Shown here: positions 25,321-32,448 of the stretch, piece by piece | Numbering within the stretch: the stretch's first letter is position 1 | Layout: each line of letters begins with the position of its first letter | Assembly (NCBI RefSeq): GCF_002884445.1 | Contig: NZ_KZ614144.1 | Span: 3,330,094 to 3,394,093, forward strand | Source: Paenibacillus castaneae | GTDB taxonomy: Bacteria; Bacillota; Bacilli; Paenibacillales; Paenibacillaceae | DNA length: 64,000 bases | Direction of reading: 5' to 3' | Program-made: the position numbers and the translations under genes | Notes under the pieces: generated by a model | Told to the model about the DNA's origin: nothing | The model's database searches: none | Seen by the model: the letters and a program-made list of their open reading frames with translations, nothing else

Positions 25321-25443
25321 CGATGCGGTTTGGTGGTGCTGGTGTGACCAGGCATTCACTTCTCCGACTTTGCTTCCGAGACCGAGGCGGCTTGTCCGCC
25401 GATGCGTGAACACATTGTTAGATGAAGTTACTCGCTTCGAAGC
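25321..25443. repeat. Second spacer-like element with canonical GTTAGAT core
   Basis: GC-richer than its surroundings. Stem GGCGG/CCGCC (25386-25400), then GATGCGTGAACACATTGTTAGATG, where GTTAGAT fits the integron core GTTRRRY exactly, then palindrome GCTTCGAAGC. It differs from the other spacers, so it may derive from another source. Confidence 0.45.
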
Positions 25444-25461
25444 ATAACCCCATTCGAGTTA

Positions 25462-25983
25462 TTAGGCAAAAATCCTTTTTAATATCCCTTCACCATATTC
25501 TTGAGGATAAAACCATACAGAAAGAACTACAGTTACTAGTAATAACAATACCCATGATATAAAGTTTGATGTTCCATTACGTTTTCTAAATTTAAATAAA
25601 TATATAAGGACAATCACACTATTAAGAAAGTATATATTTGGTAAATATAATATACGTCCTAGTCCTGTATTTGGAAAGTTCAGTATTAAGAGTGTAATTA
25701 ATAGTATTGAAGGTGACATTGCAAGCAAATATATATCAGGATTATTCCCTACCCAAAAGTTATTTAAGTTAATTCTGGGCAATCCAAAAAATGTTGTATT
25801 ACAGTCAGAGCATCTGTGTGAATAAGGGATAATAAAAGGAATTAATGCAATCAACGCTCCATAGTCAATGGCACCTGTAAAAAAGTAAAAATTCAAAAAT
25901 AAGTAGATGGAAAGTAAGAGTCTTGTATGAAATGAACTTATCTGTTTGACTTTTATGCTTTGACATTTAGAACAGTGCTTCAT
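25462..25983 (-). CDS. Hypothetical membrane protein with N-terminal zinc-ribbon cysteines
   Basis: 173 residues. N-terminal CSKC pair and a second pair in RCSDCNTT form a possible zinc ribbon split by the first hydrophobic hairpin (LLLSIYLFLNFYFFTGAIDY). Three further membrane segments follow (LLAMSPSILLITLLIL, IYFLNSVIVLIYLF, WVLLLLVTVVLSVWF). GAGGTGG lies before the ATG. No family recognised. It is a single-gene unit between spacers S8 and S9. Confidence 0.65.
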   Translation of the reverse strand: MKHCSKCQSIKVKQISSFHTRLLLSIYLFLNFYFFTGAIDYGALIALIPFIIPYSHRCSDCNTTFFGLPRINLNNFWVGNNPDIYLLAMSPSILLITLLILNFPNTGLGRILYLPNIYFLNSVIVLIYLFKFRKRNGTSNFISWVLLLLVTVVLSVWFYPQEYGEGILKRIFA

Positions 25984-26123
25984 ATTTCCACCTCTTATTT
26001 ATCATAGTCAGAGCATAACTTATTCAGTGATTTATTAGTTTTTATGGTTTTCTAGTAATTACATCTAACGCCTTATTTATGTATTTCGCAAATCTTCCAT
26101 ATTTGAGGTATTCGTGAAATGAT

Positions 26124-26151
26124 TCAACTATCCTGCCAGTTAGTTCAACGA
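26124..26151. repeat. attC-like half-site S9
   Basis: TCAACTATCCTGCCAGTTAG followed by TTCAACGA: a full L/R box pair with CTGCCA spacer. No stem-loop. The TGA of the isochorismatase-like gene is inside it. Confidence 0.6.
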
Positions 26152-27011
26152 TCTGAACTTTTAATCCCTCGCAGTAAATCGTATGCATTTATGGAATATC
26201 CCCATCTCTTCTCTATCTGTTCAATAGCGACCTTTGTTCTCCATAATCCTTCAATTGTTTCAGCAGATTCATATGTAGTTGTACAATCGCGGACGATATT
26301 TGTCTTATACCCGTAAGAGTGCATATTAATAATTCCATAATCACTATGAGTAATGCATTCGTCTGTCTCAAATCCCATATAGAAAAGAACTCGAATATTA
26401 TGTTGAGTAAGAAGCCGATGAAATTGTTCTTTTGAATAAACCAATAAATCTCGATCTTGGGGTTGCACTATCTGAGGAATCTGTATTTGGGAATACGTTT
26501 CGATTTGTAGATTAGACCAATCTAAATGGTACACATCATTTGAATGCCTTTAACTCCATTCTTGTCGCCACTCTTTTTCTGGGAAAACATTATTAGCTAC
26601 CTTAACATCGATGTGCCGGTTGCCTGGAGATTCAAGTTTCCTACGTTCTTCTTCTGTTGTTGAATTAAGCCATTGAGGAAAACTGTTCAAAAATGGAGCA
26701 TGATTACAATGAAATATTTGAACTCCTAATTGTCTCAGTTCACTAATGGCGGGAGCAATTCGATTTGTTATGATCTCCTTCTTCCTTAATGCATGCGATA
26801 CCCCTCTTTCCGTACTTAATTCCCATCCAAGGGATGTAACAAGAGGGCCATCATCCCAACCAAAATTCCATAGGTCTACTAAAGCTATTCCTATTTCCTT
26901 AGTATTAAGTTCATACGATGAAGCTGATCGTAAATGGCTAGATTCGGTAAAAGGAAGTCCATGCTTTGGAGATCTAGGTGTATATTCCAAGTCTAATTTA
27001 AATTTCAACAT
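26145..27011 (-). pseudogene. Isochorismatase-family hydrolase gene interrupted by an in-frame TAA
   Basis: 289 codons in one frame. The first part has IGIALVDLWNFGWDDGP with the Asp of the cysteine-hydrolase triad and LRQLGVQIFHCNHAPF. A TAA at 26550-26552 follows KEWRQEWS, then the frame continues HLDWSNLQIETYSQI and VLFYMGFETDECITHSDYG, where the catalytic Cys lies. The ATG at 27011 has GAGGTGATT. Truncation removes the nucleophile Cys, so the product would be inactive unless read through. Confidence 0.85.
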
Positions 27012-27070
27012 AATCACCTCTGAGGTAATATTCTCTAGTATTAAGGAAAAACCCTTTACATCATTTGCTC

Positions 27071-27163
27071 CGCTATACTGCCCGATAGTTCAACGAGGCT
27101 GCCGTTTCATGCCGGCAGCCTCGAATTGGTGATTGTTAAGCTATAGTACCCGTTAGCGTAATG
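27071..27163. repeat. Best-conserved attC-like spacer S10
   Basis: CGCTATAC-TGCCC-GATAGTTCAAC, perfect 11-bp stem CGAGGCTGCCG/CGGCAGCCTCG, then GTTAAGCTATA-GTACCC-GTTAGCGTAATG. Inner boxes pair with each other and outer boxes pair with each other, the R''-L''-stem-L'-R' order of attC sites. Confidence 0.75.
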
Positions 27164-27165
27164 AT

Positions 27166-27744
27166 TCAGGGTTCTTTTTGATTGGCAGCCAACATGTCGT
27201 TTACACTGTGCAGCTCTATTCGATCTGCTTCTTTTCTGCCGTCAAAATAGTCATTCTCACCTATTATTGAAAGTTCATCATTTTCAAAAAAGACTCTTAA
27301 CCTCTTTGCCTCGACTTTTATAGGGACCAGATATTGTTGAAGCCTTGTTTGATCGTTTTTTAATACTACTATATATTCTTCATTGGTCGTAATGAAGTAC
27401 AACGCAATGTACCTAAGAAAAGTAAACCCTTCACAGTAATCATCGTACAATATTTCCATTATTCTTAAGGACTCGTTATCATTTTGATCCAATCTATTTA
27501 GCAAACTCAGTATTCTTTCTTGTTCAAATAAGCCAGGGTCTATCAGTTTTCTGATTTGCTTCTCGGTCTCATTAAACGAATATTTACTTCTGTAGTCTCT
27601 AGAAACAAAGTCAAGATATTCGTTTTTTCCAAGAAGGTTTTCTAACTCGTAATGACTATATAACCACTGTTCTAATTCAGAAATGGGTATTTGATACTTA
27701 ATAAATCGATACAAGAATCGGTGTGCTTCAATTTTATCTAACAT
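27166..27744 (-). CDS. Hypothetical cytosolic protein (cassette-like)
   Basis: 192 residues, helical N-terminus (EAHRFLYRFIKYQIPISELE, then LYSHYELENLLGKNEYLDF), then a beta-rich C-terminal half (YIVVLKNDQTRLQQYLVPIK, LRVFFENDELSIIGENDYF). The pattern recalls small Bacillales immunity-type proteins but I cannot name a family. Its TGA lies 3 bases from the last box of spacer S10. Intact reading frame, unlike its neighbours. Confidence 0.65.
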   Translation of the reverse strand: MLDKIEAHRFLYRFIKYQIPISELEQWLYSHYELENLLGKNEYLDFVSRDYRSKYSFNETEKQIRKLIDPGLFEQERILSLLNRLDQNDNESLRIMEILYDDYCEGFTFLRYIALYFITTNEEYIVVLKNDQTRLQQYLVPIKVEAKRLRVFFENDELSIIGENDYFDGRKEADRIELHSVNDMLAANQKEP

Positions 27745-27797
27745 GCTATCAGGCCCCCAAAATGCAAGTTACACCCATTTTATAACAATGCCCTCTA

Positions 27798-27820
27798 TTA
27801 CGCTAACCTACCCGTTAGCC
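27798..27820. repeat. attC-like half-site S11a
   Basis: TTACGCTAACCTACCCGTTAG with paired CTAAC/GTTAG. A weaker hairpin ATGGAAG/CTTCCAT follows at 27851-27873 before S11b begins. Confidence 0.5.
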
Positions 27821-27876
27821 ATCCATGCCGCTCACACGACACCACAGATTATGGAAGTATTTGCGTTCTTCCATGG

Positions 27877-27956
27877 GAGCTTAATAAACAAGGAGCAGCT
27901 GCCATGGCAAATCTGCTCCTTGTTTTGTTAAACTATCGTTCCCAGATAGCTTAATG
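27877..27956. repeat. attC-like spacer S11b, near-copy of S1
   Basis: GAGCTTAATAA, stem ACAAGGAGCAG/CTGCTCCTTGT, GTTAAACTATCGTTCCCAGATAGCTTAATG. 57 bases (27880-27936) identical to 9483-9539. Confidence 0.7.
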
Positions 27957-28020
27957 AAGATCGGTCTGATAATTCGCAATATCCTTTGATCAAACTCAGG
28001 ATTTGGAAATAGAGGGATTC

Positions 28021-28698
28021 TTAATTTATTTTTGATTTTGAACTTTTGTACTCACCCCACAATAAATTTTGTAAATCATAAAACTTTACCTGTCCAAGTT
28101 CAGCTAATAATCTACCAAGTATTAATCCTGTTTTTTGATTCTGTATAGTTAATAAATCATTCCAATATTCTTGTTCCGTTAATTTTCGAGCTTCTAAAAT
28201 AAAATTAAAATAGTTAGTCATTCGCTCATCTTTTATATCGTTAACGTTTTTCACATACGATTCCCAATCACTTTCCGAAACTGCAATTCCTAATTGCTCT
28301 GCGTATTGAAGCATAATTCTCTTTTTCAATTCTTGTTCTCGGATTTCCATTTCACTCTGAATAGTTGCCGAATAATAGTTAAAATTTGCCTCATTATAGA
28401 TTTTAAGTATAGTTTCGTATTCATCTGTTATTTCCATACGATCCATTTTGATAACCAACTCATTATTTTTCAACCCATTTGCACGAATAACAATAGAATC
28501 ATTGTTTTGCAATTCTTGAATATCCTTTTTATTTTCTGTTATTGGCTTATTTGAACTTTGTATAATTAAATCTTTGGAATTGACATCAATAGCGTTTGTA
28601 TCAGATTTATTTGATTCTTTATTTCGAATTGTAATTACGATAAAAGTAGCCAAAATTGCAATAAAAAATATGCTTAAAATCCAATTTACTTTTTTCAT
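28021..28698 (-). CDS. Membrane-anchored SurA_N/PrsA-like protein
   Basis: 225 residues. One N-terminal membrane anchor (WILSIFFIAILATFIVITI), a low-complexity Asn/Lys/Asp linker, then a helical region resembling the N-terminal chaperone part of SurA/PrsA-type foldases (ELKKRIMLQYAEQLGIAVSE, YNEANFNYYSATIQSEM). No parvulin domain follows, so it would be a chaperone-like module only. AGGAGGAAAT precedes the ATG. It lies between spacers S11b and S12 in the array. Confidence 0.65.
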   Translation of the reverse strand: MKKVNWILSIFFIAILATFIVITIRNKESNKSDTNAIDVNSKDLIIQSSNKPITENKKDIQELQNNDSIVIRANGLKNNELVIKMDRMEITDEYETILKIYNEANFNYYSATIQSEMEIREQELKKRIMLQYAEQLGIAVSESDWESYVKNVNDIKDERMTNYFNFILEARKLTEQEYWNDLLTIQNQKTGLILGRLLAELGQVKFYDLQNLLWGEYKSSKSKIN

Positions 28699-28800
28699 AT
28701 TTCCTCCTTATACTTAAATATCCAAACGTGAATACAATTGTAAGTTGCCTGTTAAACTTTCAAAAATCTTATCCTAATACTACCACAAGATAAAAATGTT

Positions 28801-28886
28801 GTTAAACTAACCTGCCCTTAGCGTAGCGAAGGGCTGCCATGTGGCAGCCCTTCCGCGGCTGAACTATCGTGTCCCGTTAGTTTAAT
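28801..28886. repeat. attC-like spacer S12
   Basis: AACTAAC (28805-28811) and GTTAGTT (28876-28882) are exact inverse outer boxes. Spacers CTGCCC and TCGTGTCCC, inner boxes, and a perfect 11-bp stem GAAGGGCTGCC/GGCAGCCCTTC with loop ATGT lie between. It starts 11 bases from the VOC gene stop. Confidence 0.75.
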
Positions 28887-28892
28887 GATCGA

Positions 28893-29360
28893 TTACCGCG
28901 TTCCATACCACGGAACAGTTACTGGGTCTTGAATAAACCCAAGCATATTCCCCCATGGATCGTAAAATTTTAAAAACCTAAAGTAATCTTCACCATCTTT
29001 TGGTTCATCAAAAGCTGCAATTCGAACATTCTGTTCCTGTAATTTTTGGTGAATCGAATCAATCTTAAAAGTTTTAAACATAATTACAGGAAATTCTCTG
29101 CCATCATTCGAAAAGTTAGCATTGGAGTTCGATTCCTCCGTTTTTAGTAAGAATAGATTCCCCTTGCTAGTTGGGATACCTGCGAACCAAGCATCATCAT
29201 TGGCACTAGGGAGATTTTCGCCTACTCCAAACATTTTCTGATACTATTCTGCAGCCTGCAGTAAGTCGCCATAAATCGGAATTTGTACATGGTCTATTGA
29301 AAAAATATCACTTTCCATCGCTGATAATTGTTCTGGAGTCAGTATAGTTATTTCACTCAT
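28893..29360 (-). pseudogene. VOC family gene interrupted by an in-frame TAG
   Basis: 156 codons in one frame. MSEITILTPEQLSAMESDIF opens it, SIDHVQIPIYGDLLQAAE follows, then TAG at codon 39 (29244-29246), then YQKMFGVGENLPSANDDAWF through FYDPWGNMLGFIQDP. Sequence context QAAE-stop-YQK suggests TGG to TAG, since VOC proteins usually have W/FY there. Re-initiation at an internal ATG would give only the C-terminal 113 residues. A fourth decayed unit in a row. Confidence 0.85.
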
Positions 29361-29416
29361 TTGGATACCTCCGTATTAAATATGACTTTCGATTAATTCT
29401 CTTAGACTAACATCCA

Positions 29417-29444
29417 AAGTTATCCTGCCAATCCCTATAAGTTA
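29417..29444. repeat. Degenerate attC-like half-site S13
   Basis: AAAGTTATCCTGCCAATCCC and CTATAAG: the CTGCC core is kept, boxes eroded. It marks the right end of the array. Confidence 0.35.
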
Positions 29445-29560
29445 TATTCTCGGTTACCATCATCAACTTTTCGTCACTCAAAAATATTTTTTACTTGTGT
29501 GTGGCTTTTTATCTCCTTGCGGTGTCTAATTGTATGTAAGGTCAAGAGGAGGTTCTTACA

Positions 29561-30787
29561 ATGTCAGGAGCTCACGACAAAAGCCCTGTTTATCCGGATG
29601 AACAGGGCAATATCAAAAAATTTGAAATCACCTATTATCAATATCGTAATAGAATTCGTAAATATCTCTCATTGAAAGTAAATCCTATGGTTGCGGATGA
29701 CTTAACACAACAAGTGTTCTTAAGGGCAATAGAAAACATTCATACTTTTAAAGAAAATTCCAGTTTATTCACTTGGATTTTCAAAATTGCTGAGAATTTA
29801 GTAAAAAATGAATTTCGAGCTTTATCACGAAAAAAAGAAATCCCATATGATTTTACAGGTTACGAATCACAATCCATTTCTCTTGATTTTGCAAAGTATG
29901 TTGAAATTAGGATTGATATTAGTTCTGCATTAAAAAAACTAAATGAGCTAGACCAACAGATTATTTCATTACGTTTTTTTGTAGACTGTACATTATCGGA
30001 AATTTCCAAGATCGTTGGAATGCGCGAGAGTGCAGTAAAGAACAGGCTGTACCGATCATTAGAGAAATTAAGAAGAGATTTAAAAGAATGGGGTGACATT
30101 GCCATAATGTCTATTCAAGATATGATATCAATAGTAAATAAAAGTGAAACAAATGACATGAATGATAGTCTGAAGAAGGTTCATCACGACTTATTTAACG
30201 AGCTTAAGGATAATGTTGAAAGAATTTCATTGAAGTATAAACATCAGCCATCCAGAAAAATTATCATTGAAATATATCCTGATCTTCCGACCTTCCATCA
30301 AGCTGTAGGAGAAGAAAATGCTCCCAATTGGTTCATGGGCACTTTTGAGGACAATTATTTGAAAATTGTTTCTCCATTGAATCCTGGACCAGAGCATACG
30401 TATCAATCCATTCTTACATCCACCGTACACTTGTTCACAATGTGGTTAATCACTGACATCAATCCACTTGCTCCAAAATGGGCGCGTCAGGGTATTGGAG
30501 GATATGAGGCAAAAGGAATGAGCAAAGAATTCATTAAGGACAGTACTTTAGATACGCTTCATAATCTGGTTATTCCGTCCTTTCAAGAGTTAGATAATGA
30601 TACTTGGGATTTTGAAACAATGAAAGGATTTCAATTTTCATATTTAATTGTGGAGTTCATTGTTGAAAATTATGGATTGGATGCGTTAAATAAAGTGATT
30701 AGAAATCCCAATGGTTTTAATGAAATTTTTCAACGTTCTGAGAAAGAGCTGCACGAGCAATGGGTGGAGTATATAAAAAACAAATAG
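29561..30787 (+). CDS. ECF-type sigma factor fused to peptidase-MA-like domain
   Basis: 408 residues. Region 2 (YQYRNRIRKYLSLKVNPMVA, DDLTQQVFLRAIENI, SLFTWIFKIAENLVKNEFRA) spans about 25-85 and region 4 (LNELDQQIISLRFFVDCTLS, then EISKIVGMRESAVKNRLYRS) about 125-175. The C-terminal 190 residues follow the layout of peptidase MA-like gluzincins (WFMGTFEDNYLKIVSPLNPG, WARQGIGGYEAKGM, YLIVEFIVENYGLDALNKVI). The HExxH zinc motif is replaced by STVHL, so it is probably catalytically dead. No membrane segment and no anti-sigma gene adjacent. The domain may sense a ligand. AGAGGAGG precedes the ATG. Confidence 0.8.
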   Translation: MSGAHDKSPVYPDEQGNIKKFEITYYQYRNRIRKYLSLKVNPMVADDLTQQVFLRAIENIHTFKENSSLFTWIFKIAENLVKNEFRALSRKKEIPYDFTGYESQSISLDFAKYVEIRIDISSALKKLNELDQQIISLRFFVDCTLSEISKIVGMRESAVKNRLYRSLEKLRRDLKEWGDIAIMSIQDMISIVNKSETNDMNDSLKKVHHDLFNELKDNVERISLKYKHQPSRKIIIEIYPDLPTFHQAVGEENAPNWFMGTFEDNYLKIVSPLNPGPEHTYQSILTSTVHLFTMWLITDINPLAPKWARQGIGGYEAKGMSKEFIKDSTLDTLHNLVIPSFQELDNDTWDFETMKGFQFSYLIVEFIVENYGLDALNKVIRNPNGFNEIFQRSEKELHEQWVEYIKNK

Positions 30788-30889
30788 TATTGTTTCTCCT
30801 GATCGGATTCCTCTCTCTCCAGACATGAATGAAAAGAATCCTCGAGTCCAACTTGGTAGTTATAGATGAAATTTCATGGATACCCACAA

Positions 30890-30930
30890 AAAAATCCCAG
30901 CGGAGAAGATCCCGCCGGGATTTCATTTTA
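30890..30930. terminator. Bidirectional terminator between sigma and esterase genes
   Basis: AAATCCCAGCGG/CCGCCGGGATTT arms with a 9-base loop and T-runs on both sides, between convergent genes. Confidence 0.85.
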
Positions 30931-30989
30931 CAAAATGAACTCAATTCAAATTAAAAATTACAATTAGCTCAAATACTGCTTCGTGCTTC

Positions 30990-32081
30990 TTACTGGATTT
31001 CCAAATAATCAATGTAAGCATCCCATGTCCCGTTATCGGCTGTTACAATGAGCTCAATCACTTGATTTCCGGTTCCATGACTGACATTGTTTATCGTATA
31101 CACCGCAGGACTGCTCCCGCCGAAGTAGAAGGTCCCCTTCGTCTGTCCGCCAATTTTCAAGTCGACTTTAGCCATATTGGAGTTATTCGAAGCACCACGG
31201 AGTGAAAAATTATGGGTGCCGGTCGTGAAACTCTGTGTGTATTTCACGGAATCATTGTTGGCATATAAAGCGACTCCGGCGAACGGCGAGCTGATATTCC
31301 CAGTGTACTGACCGCTTTTGGTCATACTCTCGGCTTCCACTCTCGTAACTGTGCCTGTTGGAGGAGTAGTACCTCCACCTCCGCCCGGGTTGCTTCCGCC
31401 GTCAGGCGCGACCGCCCGGCCGGTACTCGCCGAGATCATGCCAGAGCAAAGGCCACGGCTCTTGAGGTTCTGCGCTATCTGGGGGACCGCTTGGATCGTA
31501 GTCTGGTATTGATCGTGCATCAGGATCACGTCGCCGTTTTGCAGCCTGCCCGCGGCTGCTACGATCTGGGCGGTGGTGGCGCCGTTCCAGTCCTGGGAGT
31601 CAATGTTCCACACCACTTCAGTAAGCCCGTTTTGAGCCTCGATGGATTTCAATGTCGAGTTGGTCTCGCCGTACGGGGGACGGAACAGCTTAGGTGCAGC
31701 TCCGGTAGCCGACTGAATCGCCTGCTGTGTCCGAGTGATTTCCGACGACATTTGCGAGCTGGTTAATGTAGTCATGTGAGGATGCGTATACGAGTGATTG
31801 CCAACCCACATACCTGCGCTCACTTGATCCCGCACAAGTGACGGGTAATTTTGCGCGTTTTGTCCGAGGTTGAACATTGTTGCGCGCAAGCCAGCCTGCT
31901 TCAGAGCATTGAGCAGAGATGTTGTGTTACTGGCATTTGGGCCATCGTCATACGTCAGACCAACGTATCCGTTCGGGCAGTTGGCATCGGCAGCATTGGC
32001 GATAGGCATTATTGGAATGGAGAACAACGAACAGAAGAGTGCCAGAGCAGCTGCCCCTTTTACTAGTTTTTCTTTGAACAT
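30990..32081 (-). CDS. Secreted CE4 polysaccharide deacetylase (acetylxylan esterase-like) with CBM
   Basis: 363 residues. Signal peptide (KGAAALALFCSLFSIPIM), then a CE4 NodB domain with TYDDGP, HSYTHPHM (metal His pair), FRPPYGE and VILMHDQY. It is strikingly like Streptomyces acetylxylan esterase AxeA (LCSGMISASTGRAVAPDGG). A Gly/Pro/Thr linker leads to a C-terminal beta-sandwich carbohydrate-binding module (VEAESMTKSGQYTGNISSPF to WDAYIDYLEI). Expected to remove acetyl groups from xylan or chitin outside the cell. Start 32081 has GAGGAGGT 7 bases upstream. A CcpA cre site lies 150 bases upstream. Confidence 0.9.
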   Translation of the reverse strand: MFKEKLVKGAAALALFCSLFSIPIMPIANAADANCPNGYVGLTYDDGPNASNTTSLLNALKQAGLRATMFNLGQNAQNYPSLVRDQVSAGMWVGNHSYTHPHMTTLTSSQMSSEITRTQQAIQSATGAAPKLFRPPYGETNSTLKSIEAQNGLTEVVWNIDSQDWNGATTAQIVAAAGRLQNGDVILMHDQYQTTIQAVPQIAQNLKSRGLCSGMISASTGRAVAPDGGSNPGGGGGTTPPTGTVTRVEAESMTKSGQYTGNISSPFAGVALYANNDSVKYTQSFTTGTHNFSLRGASNNSNMAKVDLKIGGQTKGTFYFGGSSPAVYTINNVSHGTGNQVIELIVTADNGTWDAYIDYLEIQ

Positions 32082-32229
32082 AGTAGTACCTCCTCGTAAT
32101 AAAATGCTAGTATGGCTGTTCTCGTTTTTTAATTGATTTTCCTCCTTTGAGTTAATTTGCATTTAGTCTTACTATGATGCTGTACAGCCCGTAACAGGGC
32201 CCTCCCTCACATCCTTCCAAAAATACTTT

Positions 32230-32243
32230 TGTAAGCGATTACA
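32230..32243. promoter_or_regulatory. CcpA cre site upstream of the esterase gene
   Basis: TGTAAGCGATTACA matches the cre consensus (TGNAANCGNNNNCA) at every position. It predicts carbon catabolite repression of the secreted esterase. Confidence 0.75.
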
Positions 32244-32366
32244 ACGTTTATTTTATCAAAGCATTCTTTAATATTTCACCAGAAAGAATTTAGTTCATAC
32301 TGTAAAAAGCATAGTTTTCTTGTAAATTCTTACCCTGTCGCCTAGTGTGTCCGAAGAGCATAAGAA

Positions 32367-32390
32367 AAGCATCATCGAAAGATGATGCTT
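32367..32390 (-). terminator. Terminator after GH3 gene
   Basis: Perfect AAGCATCATC/GATGATGCTT stem with a TTTC loop on the minus strand, followed by TTCTT. Confidence 0.85.
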
Positions 32391-32448
32391 ACTTCTCGAA
32401 TGGCTGCTCGCCATCTATGGTTGATGGAGATAGGGATTCCTCGCTTAT

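Noticed and set aside
9466..28886. CRISPR array
   Set aside because: The repeated units are 80-90 bp imperfect palindromes separated by whole genes, not short direct repeats with uniform spacers, and no cas genes are present.
24269..29360. Stop-codon recoding or readthrough as a programmed feature
   Set aside because: All three stop codons are involved and no recoding signal or matching tRNA/SECIS structure is visible; decay is simpler.
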